This document shows, in pieces, positions 52,452 to 62,402 of a stretch of 64,000 nt of DNA (the stretch's first letter is position 1; every line of letters begins with the position of its first letter). The notes under the pieces were generated by a model, which was not told where the DNA came from, ran no database searches, and saw nothing but the letters and a program-made list of their open reading frames with translations. Source of the stretch: JAXGQE01 sp040766585 (GTDB lineage Bacteria > Bacillota > SLNR01); contig JAXGQE010000005.1 in the NCBI GenBank assembly GCA_040766585.1, positions 62,001 to 126,000 on the forward strand, read 5' to 3'. Position numbers and translations under genes: made by a program.

Positions 52452-53441
52452 GTGGCAACAGAAAGTTTAAGATTCCATGAAAATGTAATACTTACAGATA
52501 ATGAACGCATTATAGCAAGTGATGTTTCAGATGAAATTAGAGCTGGTAGAGCAGCTGGAATCATATTATTTGTAGATGCAACAATAGCTCAAGAAACTGC
52601 AGCTGTAGAGTTTGAAGAAGAAGCTGTTGGTTATGCAGGTCAAGCGGCTGTATTTGAGTTAACTATGGGAAGTGCCGATGGTGGGACTTTTGAAATAGGA
52701 ATTGAAGATGATATGGCTACAGCTTTGGCTTATGATATTTCAGCTGCTAACTTACAAGTGGCACTTAGGGCAATCAACAGTGGAGCAGACGGGTGGAATG
52801 AAGTTACTGTATCTTTAGCTACTGGAACTTATACAATTACCTTCCCACTTGCTCTTGAACAACCAGCTTTAGTGGCTGATTTTAGTGGGCTAACTGATGG
52901 TGGTGTTGCTTTAGAAACAGATGCTACTTTAACTAATACAGAGGAATATGCAGCTGCCGTTGATGCCGTTCAAAGCTTTTATTTTGAACATATTTCTGGT
53001 GGAACCTTTACTATTACTTATGGAACAGATACTTCAACTGATTTAGCTTACAATATATCAGCTGCAGATTTAAAAACTGCAATAGCAGGATTAAATGAAA
53101 CTTTTACTACTGATAATGTAGCTGTTACATTAGCCAGTGGTGTTTACACTATTACTTTTGATAGTGCATTGGGTGATGTTGGAGAACCCGAGTTTGGAAT
53201 TGCTTCTTTAACTCAAGCTGCTGTTGGTGTTACTCCAGTACCAAAAGTGAAACAACCAGGCACAGAAAACTGGTTTGAAATCAAAGATGCTGAAGGTAAT
53301 AGTTACTTTGCTAAAATAACTGAAACTGGCAAGGCTTCTGCTTATATTCCATTAACAGGTGATGAATTTAGAGTAGATTATACTGTTGAGGGTGATAGTC
53401 CACTTATTGATTTGATGGTATCTGGAACATTGAAGTCTTAG
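52452..53441 (+). CDS. Putative capsid decoration protein with duplicated domain
   Basis: A 329-residue protein started by GTG after GGGGGTTAG. Its centre holds two copies of a domain of about 75 residues: GGTFEIGIEDDMATALAYD...VTVSLATGTYTITF (about residues 75-145) and GGTFTITYGTDTSTDLAYN...VAVTLASGVYTITF (about 178-245). This GGTFT...YNISAADL...YTITF pattern occurs widely as a virion surface module. The location right after coat fits a head decoration or stabilising protein. The ends are unassigned. Confidence 0.65.
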   Translation: MATESLRFHENVILTDNERIIASDVSDEIRAGRAAGIILFVDATIAQETAAVEFEEEAVGYAGQAAVFELTMGSADGGTFEIGIEDDMATALAYDISAANLQVALRAINSGADGWNEVTVSLATGTYTITFPLALEQPALVADFSGLTDGGVALETDATLTNTEEYAAAVDAVQSFYFEHISGGTFTITYGTDTSTDLAYNISAADLKTAIAGLNETFTTDNVAVTLASGVYTITFDSALGDVGEPEFGIASLTQAAVGVTPVPKVKQPGTENWFEIKDAEGNSYFAKITETGKASAYIPLTGDEFRVDYTVEGDSPLIDLMVSGTLKS

Positions 53442-53453
53442 GGGGTTTATGAA

Positions 53454-53552
53454 ATGGGTGGAAAACCAAGTAAAGGAACTCCAGCCGATAAGCGGCTTAA
53501 AGAGAATAAAAAAAAAGTAAAAGGTTTAAAAATCAAAAAAGCAAGTAGGTGA
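53454..53552 (+). CDS. Very small basic phage protein
   Basis: A 32-residue protein, MGGKPSKGTPADKRLKENKK followed by more Lys, with 13 basic residues and no hydrophobic core. Short GGKPSKGT proteins of this kind sit between coat and connector genes in many phages; their role is unknown. It includes a run of nine A bases that is nevertheless in frame, which is of interest given the indels close by. It starts 12 bases after the decoration gene. Confidence 0.6.
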   Translation: MGGKPSKGTPADKRLKENKKKVKGLKIKKASR

Positions 53553-53558
53553 TAGAGT

Positions 53559-53901
53559 TTGGCAATAACTACTATGTCAAAAGTAAAAACAATATTGGGT
53601 ATCAATGATAATTCTAAAGATGCTATTATATGCGATTTAATACCTTTGATTGAAGAAGCATATCTAGTTATGAGAAATAAAGACTTTGATGTTGATGAAG
53701 ATACTGAAGAAACGATTTATCCAACTGGAGCTGAGCTGGTAGCTATAGAGATGATTAATTATCATTTAAATACTATGAAAAGTGCTGGAGTGGTATCTGA
53801 GAGTTTAGGAGACCATTCAATCACTTATATGAAAAACTGATTCTCTTGGTTATCCAGCTTCTATCACAACAAAAATAAAATGCTTCGCAAAATTTGTTTG
53901 A
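53559..53901 (+). pseudogene. Head-tail connector protein, 3' end frameshifted
   Basis: The TTG-initiated frame (53559-53840) gives 93 residues of a gp6-like connector (KVKTILGINDNSKDAIICDLIPLIEEA, ELVAIEMINYHL). At about 53830 two extra bases shift the frame; removing them continues as TYEKTDSLGYPASITTKIKCF to a TGA at 53899-53901, the natural end. The truncated form loses only about 20 residues, so partial function is possible. Confidence 0.65.
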
Positions 53902-53915
53902 GAGGAGCTGGTTAG

Positions 53916-54228
53916 ATGATAGAAAAATACTATGATAATCAACTAACAAGAGAAAGAAAAACAGCTGCTGCAAACAGTTTTGGAGCATATGAAGAGACCT
54001 GGGGAAGTCCTTATATATTTTATGCGGCAATAAGACCATTGAGCGGTGATATGAGATATTCAGCCGATAAAAAACTATATTTGCTACTCATAAAATATAT
54101 TGCTCTCTTGATGTTAAAGAGTATGACAGAATTGTGGATGAAGATGGATATTATATAAAATTCAAGAAATAGTCAACCCAATGGGAATGGACAAACACCT
54201 GCAAATTCTAGTTCTCTACTTCTCATAG
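53916..54228 (+). pseudogene. Head closure protein, frameshifted
   Basis: Starts MIEKYYDNQLTRERKTAAANSFGAY and shows a SPP1 gp16-like head-closure pattern. After SADK the frame breaks; other frames give ATHKIYCSLDVKEYDRIVDEDG and then IQEIVNPMGMDKHLQILV, which complete the usual domain. At least two indels are needed to join them. Confidence 0.6.
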
Positions 54229-54253
54229 AGTTATCTAAGTGGAGGAATCTTAG

Positions 54254-54544
54254 ATGGATAAAAACTATGAAAGCAATCTTAAAAAATGTTTTGAAAGCTA
54301 TCGAAGCGGCTAAATCAAGAATACCAATGCTATTGGTGTTTTTCTTGTTTCAGAAACGAGTTTGAGAAGCCCTGTTCTAACTGGGAATCTTAAAGATTCA
54401 TATAACTATAAAGTAGATACGGAAGAGGGCAAAACTACAATTGGAACTCCAGTAGTTTATGCAGTTCATGCTGAGTTAGGAACTAAAAAACAGAGAGCTC
54501 AACCTCACCTAATACCAGTGCTGAAGAAAACAAGGTTAGAATAG
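54254..54544 (+). pseudogene. HK97 gp10-like tail-completion protein, frameshifted
   Basis: Fragments in successive frames assemble to an HK97-gp10 protein: TMKAILKNVLKAIEAAKSR, AIGVFLVSETS, and LRSPVLTGNLKDSYNYKVDTEEGKTTIG, ending with GTKKQRAQPHLIPVL. Two or more indels interrupt it (near 54260 and 54325). Confidence 0.65.
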
Positions 54545-54571
54545 AGTCCTCACAAAGAGGATGATGAAAAA

Positions 54572-54950
54572 TTGATTAAAGTCTATAAAGCAATTTATGA
54601 TTTGATTTATGCTGCTGTTGATGAAGCGAAATTTTCAGTGAAGAAGCCTCGGTGAAAAACACCACGAAGCTTTCCTTTATATCACTTATAAATTTCCTTC
54701 ATCTGTTGATAGAGAACTACAGAAGATTTTACTGTTGAAGTAAACATTTGGGATGGCTTAGATGACCTAACCAGAATTGAAATAATAATAGCAGCTGTTG
54801 ATGCTGCTCATAGAATAGATGTTAGATGATAATTATTTTATAAGGATTCAGAGAGTTAATAGATTGGAATGTTCCAGATGAAGATAACAACATTAGCAGA
54901 AGATTGTTACAGATACTTGCTGTTGTATGTTAGAGGAATATTGATTTAAG
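54572..54950 (+). pseudogene. Tail terminator-like protein, frameshifted
   Basis: A TTG-initiated frame gives LIKVYKAIYDLIYAAVDEAKFSVKK and then stops; other frames supply FPLYH, DFTVEVNIWDGLDDLTRIE with IIIAAVDAAHRIDVR, and VPDEDNNI. The order and position (between gp10-like and tail-tube genes) fit a DUF3168/gp12-like tail-completion gene, but several indels make the family call tentative. Confidence 0.5.
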
Positions 54951-54981
54951 AACTCTAATTAATTTAGAAGGAGGTCAATTA

Positions 54982-55753
54982 ATGGAAACCTTAGTAATGT
55001 AGTGCTCAAAGTCTTTTATTAGATGCTGGCGTAGTCTATGTTAATTATGGACTTGCTGGTGAAAGAATATTAGGGGCAACAGAAGGTGGAAACACTTTCG
55101 TAATAGAGAGAGAAATAAGAGAAATACCTGTTGATGGCGTTAAGGGCAAAACAAAAGGTTTGAGAAGAATAATTCTTGAAAATGCAAAACTAACAGTCAA
55201 CCTAAAAGAAATCACAAAAGCAAATATATTACTTGCTTTAACTGCTTCTGAAGCTGATGCGGCTGCAACTGCATTAATGGAAGCTGACTATTTAGGTCTA
55301 GGAACTGCAGGTGCTGAAACTTTTACTTTTGACCAAATACCTATTGAACCAGTGGTATTTTATGTTGATGGAGTAAAACAGGATTGGGTAGCTGGAACTC
55401 ACTATACAATATTGTCAGATGCTTTAACTATCATAGGGACAAGTACAATAGCTGAAAATGCCGAAGTGGTAGCAAGTTACACTTATGAAAGTGGAGTAGC
55501 TACTCACGATGAAATCACTTCAAAACAAACAATTGAAGCAGCTGATTATCAAGATAATGTAGCTTTAATTGCTACTCTGTCTGGTAGTGATAACCCTGTT
55601 GTTTGTATTGTAAAAAATGTATTGTCAGATGGTAATTTTGAAATTGGAACAACCGATAAAGAAGAAGCTACAATAGTAGTTGAGTTTAGTGCTCATTGGG
55701 ACCCAGATGTTGATGAAGCTCCCTGGGCTATTCGATATCCAAAATTGAGCTAA
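54982..55753 (+). pseudogene. Major tail tube protein, N-terminus frameshifted
   Basis: An AGAAGGAGG site and ATG at 54982 give METL, after which two single-base deletions would restore AQSLLLDAGVVYVNYGLAGE. From about 55005 the frame is clean to 55753: ERILGATEGGNTFVIEREIR, VKGKTKGLRRIILENAKLTV, an Ig-like middle with FYVDGVKQDWVAGTHYTI, and EFSAHWDPDVDEAPWAI. This is a typical siphovirus tail tube protein with one added domain. The intact part from 55160 is long, yet the start is broken. Confidence 0.7.
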
Positions 55754-55874
55754 TGATTATTTGAAATGGTGTTTTAATCCTCAAAATGGAGACTATGAAC
55801 ACCTATTGGGGGAGAAGTATAAAAACTTCTTCCCCTTTTTTTTATTACCTAATTTGAATGGAGGTTCAATAATT

Positions 55875-56231
55875 ATGAAAATGGAGTTTGAAGTAAGACC
55901 ATTAAATGTTGGAGATATTGGAGTAGTATCAGAAATACTTGATAAACTTGAGTTTTCAATTAAAGATTATATGAAAGATGTTGACCCTAACATGGCAGCT
56001 GATGAAAACTACATCAAGAAAATTGGAATGGAAGTAGTTTTTGAAATGGCTAATATGATTTTAAGAAAATATCATAAAGCCCAAAAGGAGCTAGATAATT
56101 GGTTTGCCAGTTTGATAGACATTGATGTAAAAGAATATAGAAAACTACCTATTAATACACCAATAGAAATAATAAAGAAATTAGCGGCTGAAAATGATTT
56201 AGCTGATTTTTTCAAGAGTGCAGTGGGCTAG
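55875..56231 (+). CDS. Tail assembly chaperone, short form (gpG-like)
   Basis: A 118-residue protein from an ATG after GAATGGAGG. It is rich in helices (IGVVSEILDKLEFSIKDYM, KKIGMEVVFEMANMIL) and sits between tail tube and tape measure, the fixed place of the G/GT-type chaperones. Near its end the codons GAT TTT TTC form a slippery heptamer TTTTTTC at 56207-56213, from which a -1 shift leads into the downstream frame. The short form is made without the shift. Confidence 0.8.
   Translation: MKMEFEVRPLNVGDIGVVSEILDKLEFSIKDYMKDVDPNMAADENYIKKIGMEVVFEMANMILRKYHKAQKELDNWFASLIDIDVKEYRKLPINTPIEIIKKLAAENDLADFFKSAVG
56207..56213 (+). promoter_or_regulatory. Programmed -1 frameshift site T TTT TTC
   Basis: The heptamer is in the correct phase (T-TTT-TTC) six codons before the chaperone stop codon. 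The -1 frame is open from here to 56554, with no start codon or ribosome site at the proper distance, so the second half is probably made only as a fusion. Confidence 0.75.
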
Positions 56232-56554
56232 AAGATAACTGGATAAAACTTTTAGACCTGCTGCTAAAGAGATACGGCAATATAGATTATATTATGAAAA
56301 TGCCTTATCGAAAGGGTTTGAAATTAATAAAAGAAGCAATAGAAAGAGAAAGTGAACAGCGGCTTTGGGAGCAATATATTTCTGTTTATCCTTATATGAG
56401 CTTAAGACAATTGAAGTTTATGAAGTTTGAGGATTTTAAAAATATTGGAGCCCAAAAACAAGTGAACAAAACATCAAAAACAACCCAACAACTTATATTT
56501 GAAGCCGCTAAAATCAGAAAAGCAGATAAGCAGCAATTCTCAAAAAAAATATAA
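56213..56554 (+). CDS. Tail assembly chaperone, T-type extension read by -1 frameshift
   Basis: About 113 residues starting QECSGLEDNWIKLLDLLLKRYGN and ending ADKQQFSKKI. Read as a fusion after the TTTTTTC site it gives a total of about 226 residues, the GT-type long form that binds the tape measure during tail assembly. The stretch LWEQYISVYPYMSLRQLKFM is typical of the T half. An internal ATG at 56294 has only a poor ribosome site. Confidence 0.75.
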   Translation, partial: QECSGLEDNWIKLLDLLLKRYGNIDYIMKMPYRKGLKLIKEAIERESEQRLWEQYISVYPYMSLRQLKFMKFEDFKNIGAQKQVNKTSKTTQQLIFEAAKIRKADKQQFSKKI

Positions 56555-56699
56555 ATTATGTTTATATAGCCGTTATTGTATGTTATTAGCTCATAAAAAG
56601 AACTCTATAATGGGCGAAATTATGGCTAAATATATGGCTTTATTATAGATATATATTTAATATCAAAAAAAATAACACATAAAAAAGAACCCAAATTTT
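56555..56699 (+). other. AT-rich gap before the tape measure gene
   Basis: About 145 bases with stops in all plus-strand frames and no obvious promoter or hairpin. It ends at the AAAGGAG site of the tape measure gene. Confidence 0.5.
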
Positions 56700-56719
56700 A
56701 ACGAAAGGAGTGGGTTAAA

Positions 56720-58465
56720 ATAGAGCTATTTACACTGTTTGGTAATGTCTTTATTAAGGATAAAGATGCAATAAAGGCTTTAGAAAATATTGATTCTAAA
56801 GCACAAAAGACAAGTGGTACATTTGCTAAGTTCGGTAAAGCTGTAGCAGCCGCTGGAGCTGTTATTGGAACTGCTCTTATTGCTGTTGGATGGAAAGCCC
56901 TTAATGCCGCTTCAGATGCTGCAGAGATGCAAAGCAAATTTGAAGTTGTATTTGGTGAAATGAATAAAGATGCTGAGAAGTGGGCTTCATCTTTCCAGAA
57001 TTCTGTTGGAGGAAGCAGAGTTCAAATTAAGGGTATGTTGGCTGATACTCAAGATATGTTAACTGGCTTTGGGGCAACAACCCAGGAAGCATTTAGTTTT
57101 TCTACAAGAATTCAAGAACTTGGAACTGACCTGGCAAGCTTTCAGAACTTACAAGGCGGAACTGCAGAAGGTGTTGAGAGACTAAGAAAAGGTTTGTTAG
57201 GTGAAACTGAAAACCTTAAAGCTATGGGCATTGTAATTAACGAAACCAATATGAAACAAAAAGCTATGGAAATGGGTTATGGAGATAATCTAAAAGCCTT
57301 GACAGAAATGGAGAAAATGGAAATTCGTTATGCAATAGCTCTCGAACAAAGCAAAAATGCCGTTGGAGATGCTACAAGAACATCTGAGGGCTTTGCGAAT
57401 ATGATGAGAAATCTTCAAGGGAGAATTGGAGATGCGGTAACAGAACTTGGGGTGAAACTACTTCCTGCAGCAACAAAGTTTGTGGCTTGGGCAATAGAGA
57501 AGATACCTGTTGTTCAAAGTTTTATGGAAAAACTGTTTGATGCTATTGGGAAGGGTGCAACATGGATTGCTGATAATGTTCTGCCAAGTCTAACAGTGGC
57601 TTTTAATATTTTAAGTGCAGGAATCAGCTGGATTACTGAAAATGTTATTCCTCCATTACTTCAAGCTTTTGATTGGATTGCACGAAACTTTGATATTATT
57701 GGACCAGCTTTAGTAGCTATGATTTTAACTGTAATTGTTCCAGCTTTTGTAGCCTGGGCAACTGCAGCAGCAGCTACAGCAGCAGCAAATATAGCGGCTG
57801 CGGCAGCTACAATAGCTGCACTACTTCCAATACTTGCTCCAATAGCTGCTATTGGTTTAGCAGTTGCTGGCTTAGCTTTAATTTGGAAAAAGTGGGGCAG
57901 CGATATCAAAGGATTTGTTAAAAATGCAGTAGATACAATAACAACTTACTTTAACACTTTTAAATCAAATGTAGTTGGTATTTTCGACACAATAAAATCA
58001 AAAGTCTCAAGTGTTTGGAATGGAATCTACAGTGGTATAAAAGGGACTATTAACAAAATTATTAGTGCTATGAATGGAATGATTAGTGGTTTAAATAAAC
58101 TTAAGTTCAGTATTCCTTCGTGGGTTCCCATTATTGGTGGAAAGAGCTGGGGCTTTAATATAGGCAAAATTCCAGCACTTGCTGAAGGTGGTATTATTCA
58201 AAGAGCTGGGAGTGTATTAGTTGGTGAAGAAGGTCCAGAACTTCTTAATCTTCCTTCTGGAGCAAGTGTAACTCCACTTGATAAAGCAAGTGAAGTGAAT
58301 CTCAATATTAATCTATCTGGAGTTCCTGCTGGAATGGATGAAGAACAGTTGGTTAATAACCTGGTTAAAGCTATGAGAAACCCAAGAGTAATGAATGAAA
58401 TAGATTATATCAATGATAGAAATACAAACATTAAATACAGAGGAAGGGGGCTTGTTACAGTATGA
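56720..58465 (+). CDS. Phage tail tape measure protein (short)
   Basis: About 581 residues if counted from the ATA at 56720, nine bases after AAAGGAG. Coding clearly begins here (IELFTLFGNVFIKDKDAIKA matches the usual family opening), but no ATG, GTG or TTG exists in frame until 56927. The body has helical segments, an Ala-rich membrane-like stretch (about residues 340-385), a GGIIQRAGSVLVGEEGPELL near the C-terminus, and DYINDRNTNIKYRGRG at the end. The length implies a tail of roughly 85-90 nm at 0.15 nm per residue. It overlaps the next gene by four bases (ATGA). Confidence 0.85.
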   Translation: MELFTLFGNVFIKDKDAIKALENIDSKAQKTSGTFAKFGKAVAAAGAVIGTALIAVGWKALNAASDAAEMQSKFEVVFGEMNKDAEKWASSFQNSVGGSRVQIKGMLADTQDMLTGFGATTQEAFSFSTRIQELGTDLASFQNLQGGTAEGVERLRKGLLGETENLKAMGIVINETNMKQKAMEMGYGDNLKALTEMEKMEIRYAIALEQSKNAVGDATRTSEGFANMMRNLQGRIGDAVTELGVKLLPAATKFVAWAIEKIPVVQSFMEKLFDAIGKGATWIADNVLPSLTVAFNILSAGISWITENVIPPLLQAFDWIARNFDIIGPALVAMILTVIVPAFVAWATAAAATAAANIAAAAATIAALLPILAPIAAIGLAVAGLALIWKKWGSDIKGFVKNAVDTITTYFNTFKSNVVGIFDTIKSKVSSVWNGIYSGIKGTINKIISAMNGMISGLNKLKFSIPSWVPIIGGKSWGFNIGKIPALAEGGIIQRAGSVLVGEEGPELLNLPSGASVTPLDKASEVNLNINLSGVPAGMDEEQLVNNLVKAMRNPRVMNEIDYINDRNTNIKYRGRGLVTV

Positions 58466-59177
58466 CCTACTTAACATACAATTCAACTGCTTCAACATCA
58501 AGTAATTTTGGAATCATTGGGATTCAAGTTAACAGACCCCTTCTTCCTGGCTTAAACAATTACTTAGCGGCAATAAAAGGAAGAGATGGGGTTTTTGATT
58601 TAGGGAGAAACTTTGGTCCAAGTTTTATTGAAGTTCTTATCAATGCCAATAGTTCTTTCTAAGCCAGATAAAAAGAACAAAAATAAGATAACTCAGCTTG
58701 GCTTAACCAGGACTCTCTGAAAGTTTTAAACTTCTAGATGAATCAATCGTAAACTATTTGGCAAGACTATATGATTGAATCAAAATAAGAGAATATGGAG
58801 ATAGATTCTTTGAATTTACAGTTATTTTTATTGTTCCTTCTGGTTTCGGATATGCAACTACTCAAGATGATATTAACGTAGCTACAGGAACTAACTCTGG
58901 GAACATACCAACACTATGTATAATTACAGGAACAGCCGCAAGCGGCTCTTAGCTACAGTTACTTTATCTACTGGTATTTATATGAGGTAATTGACAATGG
59001 TTGGCACTGAAACACATACAAATACAGAAACACAGTTAGTAACAATTTATGCAGAACCAACAGCATGGATAAAGTAAACATTGAATCTTCATTTTTCAAC
59101 CAATTGTTGGAGCTTATACATTATCACTAACTGGAGAACTTGCAACTAATGTTAAATTCACTAAGAGATACATCTAA
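58462..59177 (+). pseudogene. Distal tail protein (Dit), many frame breaks
   Basis: The first 66 residues (MTYLTYNSTASTSSNFGIIG, GRDGVFDLGRNFGPSFIEVL) match siphovirus Dit proteins. Beyond 58660 the match continues only by jumping frames every 20-60 bases: WLNQDSLKVLNF, then IKIREYGDRFFEFTVIFIVP, GFGYATTQDDI, and finally TGELATNVKFTKRYI. All expected blocks are present in order, so the gene is whole in content but riddled with small indels. Confidence 0.7.
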
Positions 59178-59204
59178 CATTGGTTTAGGGAAAGGGGGAA
59201 ACCA

Positions 59205-62200
59205 GTGCCAATTTTTATATTATAACAGAAACGAGAGAATATGTAATTTAGAGCCCGAAGCCGCTAAGAATCTGATTCAAACAGAGGATATTTTCTATAC
59301 AAATGAATATTCTCTTTCTTTGGTTATCCTTCTTCACGAAGAAGGAGCAATTTCAGTAAGCAAGAGGATATTGACACAGATGTTGAGTGATTGGCAAGCT
59401 TAAGACATTATTTCTATTGTTAAAGACATGGATTCAGAAGTTATTAATATTTTTTGTGAACATGAACTATATGATTTATTAACTGAACCTCACTTAGAAC
59501 TCAACTTCACAACTGTAACTGCTGAATTTGCTATTACAGCAATTCTTGATGGAATGAAGATATTGGACAGCTGATTCAATAGCTTCATTAGGTTCAACAA
59601 GCACAACAGTATTTGGGATGAATCCTTTTAGAAGCCTTATTTGAAAATAAATAATTGGGTGGATTCTTGTGCTTAAGATTGAAACTGATAGTCTTTCTCT
59701 ATAACTGCAAGAAAAGTTGATTTATTGGCTCGAAGGCAGCAGGTTGGTGGAAAGCAGATTTCAATTGTCTAACATCAGCAAATGCAGTTGTTACAGAAGA
59801 TTTAACAAGTGTTAGAACAGCCTTCATGGTTACGGAGCGGCAAAAACAGATGAAGTTACAGGAGAAACAGATGTTATTGATTTACCGTTTAGTGGAAGAA
59901 TAATGGTATTTACAACTTATTATCATCCTGGAGTTAAAGGACCAAATGCTCCTGTATCTAAACCACTTGGTCAAAACTGGATTGGAGACCCAACAGCAAA
60001 GAGTATTTGGGGCAAAGCAGATGGTTTAGGAGGAACAAAGCATTTATATGGTGTTTATAATAGTTCTGCTACAAGTCCAGAGAATCTTATATGGCAAACT
60101 TGGTTTCAATTACAAAATCAGTTGACCCACTAATCAATATTGAAGGTAAATTAATTGATTTAGAACGATAAAGCAAACAGCGATTTTTCAAACATGAAAG
60201 CAAGACTTGGAGATACTGTTGGGTGTTGTTATCAATAAAACCAATGTTTACACTTATGAAGCTGATGCAATAAGAATAGAAAGAGATTTAAATTGCTCCA
60301 GAAAACACAAACATAATTATTGGAACACCAAGACCTTGCATGCAGTTCAAGACTTCTACAAATTGAAACCAGTTTAAGAGAAGTAAGTGCAAACACAGTT
60401 AAAGCAGGTGGAACAGATATTTTATTTATATATATCTGAAGTAGATTATGACTATATGCTTATTATTACAGATAAGAGAATTCGCATTAATGGCTCAACC
60501 TATTTCTATTGGGATGGAAGCGGCTTATTCGCTGTAAACCTCAACTGATATAAACAATTATTGGAGATTTGATAGTGATGGTTTGAGATTCACAAAAGAT
60601 GGTGGAGTTACTTGGATTCATAATTTAGGGTTAGACAAAGTAGTCATTGGAACAGATGAGTTCTCAGTTTTTAAAAGCTGGAACATTAGTTCTGACCAGA
60701 GTCTGGTGATATTACTTTCTAATACCTGTTTTCTGAGGAGCTTATTCAGCCGTTAATGGCTAGAAAGGATTTAGTAACTTGCGATGGTAGCACTTGGCTT
60801 TATATAAATATTTCAAGTTCAACAGGAAATACACCAACAGAAGGAGTTTATTGACACAATATACGGCTAAGTGGGGCAGATGGAGAAATAGGTGATACAG
60901 ACCTCAAGGGAGATACTGGTCCTGCATTGTCTTCAGATAGGTTTGTGTAGTGTGAACTAATACTATACTTCTACAAGAAGACAGTTTCATATGATGGTGT
61001 TTATTATCTGTTTAATACGCTATGTACGATTGGATGGTACAGTTGTTGCTTCTTGGGCTGGTGGAGCTCAATTCACTTTTGTTATAACTTTCAAGTGTTG
61101 CTACTGGTTTATTAAAGACTGAGGATGCTACTAAATGTAACTCAAACTCTAACAATTGGTGAAGGATAAAAATGAAAATAGTGGAATAATTCTGCTCTGT
61201 TGGCAAAACAAAAGATGAAGGAGACCCACTTAGCTTCACAGGAGCTGGTTTCTGGCTTGAATCTTATTATGATGCGGTTGAAGCAGAAAATGTAACGATA
61301 CTTAACATTGGAGACACAGAAAACTATCTACAATGGGATAATGACCAATTAGAAGTAAGAGGTAAATTGTATGTTACAAGTGAGACTTCAACTTTTGAAG
61401 TAACAGAAGATTCAATAATAAATACAGTAACTCAATCTGAAGAATTAGATACAACATTAGTAAACTTAGTTGGTTCAATTAATACAAGTATTGCAGAGAC
61501 CTATGCAACTATTGATGGGTTAGATACAGTAGCTAATGATTTAGATACTTTAGAAGCTGAGGTAGCTGCTATTGACTTAAGTCCTTATGTTACTTCATCA
61601 CAGTTAACGCAAACTGAAAGTGATTTTACTGTAGCAATTTCAAAATCTGGTGGAGCTAACTCAATTAAAAACTCTATCGGATATGCAAATACAGATTTTT
61701 GGGACACAGTAAATGGAGATTATATTGATTCAGTAACTAACAATGATTTAATAAATTTAGGGCTTGGAAGCGGCTTCTATTTTGCTCCTACAACAGTTGA
61801 TAGAGAATTAAGCCAGGATATTAAAGTTGTTCCAGATGAAGTATTTACTCTCTCTTGGATAATCAATAAAACTAACACTACAGGAACTCTTGATAGTGGA
61901 GCTGTTTGGATAAAAGTAGTAGAGGGTGCAGTTGAGTTAGACAGTGTTAAATATGATACTGACTACTCTACTTCTGGTTTTTCAGAACAAACATTTAGTT
62001 TTACTCCAACAACTAATGAAGTAACTATTCAAATCATAGCGAACCAAGATGCTGAAGCTATAGTTACTGGATTAATGCTTCATATAGGAGCGGTTGCTCT
62101 TCAATGGACACCTGCTCATGGAGAAATATATAATTCAAATATTAGAATGGATATAAATGGTATAAGAGTTTCAAGATTGGTAAATGGAATTGAAATGGGT

Positions 62201-62386
62201 TATACATTAATTACTCCAGAAGAATTTGCTGGCTACTATGATGGTGTAAAAATATTTTCTCTTCAAGAAGATGAAACAATATCTAAAAAATTTAAAGCTG
62301 AAGATGAAATTTCTATGGGGGATATTAAAGTTTTAACAATCTCTACTGTAGATAGTAAAGGTTGGGCATTTGTTCCAACTGTATAA
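59205..62386 (+). pseudogene. Tail-tip / tail-associated protein (Tal-like), broken in its first two thirds
   Basis: From a GTG after AAAGGGGGAAACCA the frames alternate: LEPEAAKNLIQTEDIFYTNE, SEVINIFCEHELYDLLTEPH, VVTEDLTSVRTAFM, PGVKGPNAPVSKPLGQNWIG and YWDGSGLFAVN can be read in order in different frames, then a Gly-x-y-like GADGEIGDTDLKGDTGPA piece. From about 61260 to 62386 one frame is clean: NYLQWDNDQLEVRGKLYVT, a helical ETYATIDGLDTVANDLDTLE, and a beta-rich C-terminus ending DSKGWAFVPTV. This resembles tail endopeptidase/fibre-base proteins. The apparent ORF start at 61367 is not a real start. Confidence 0.6.
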
Positions 62387-62402
62387 AGAGAGGTGAGGAA
62401 GA

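Noticed and set aside
61367..62386. Independent 339-codon gene
   Set aside because: The same frame continues upstream as coding sequence (NYLQWDNDQLEV) without a start signal, so it is the clean 3' end of the broken tail-tip gene.
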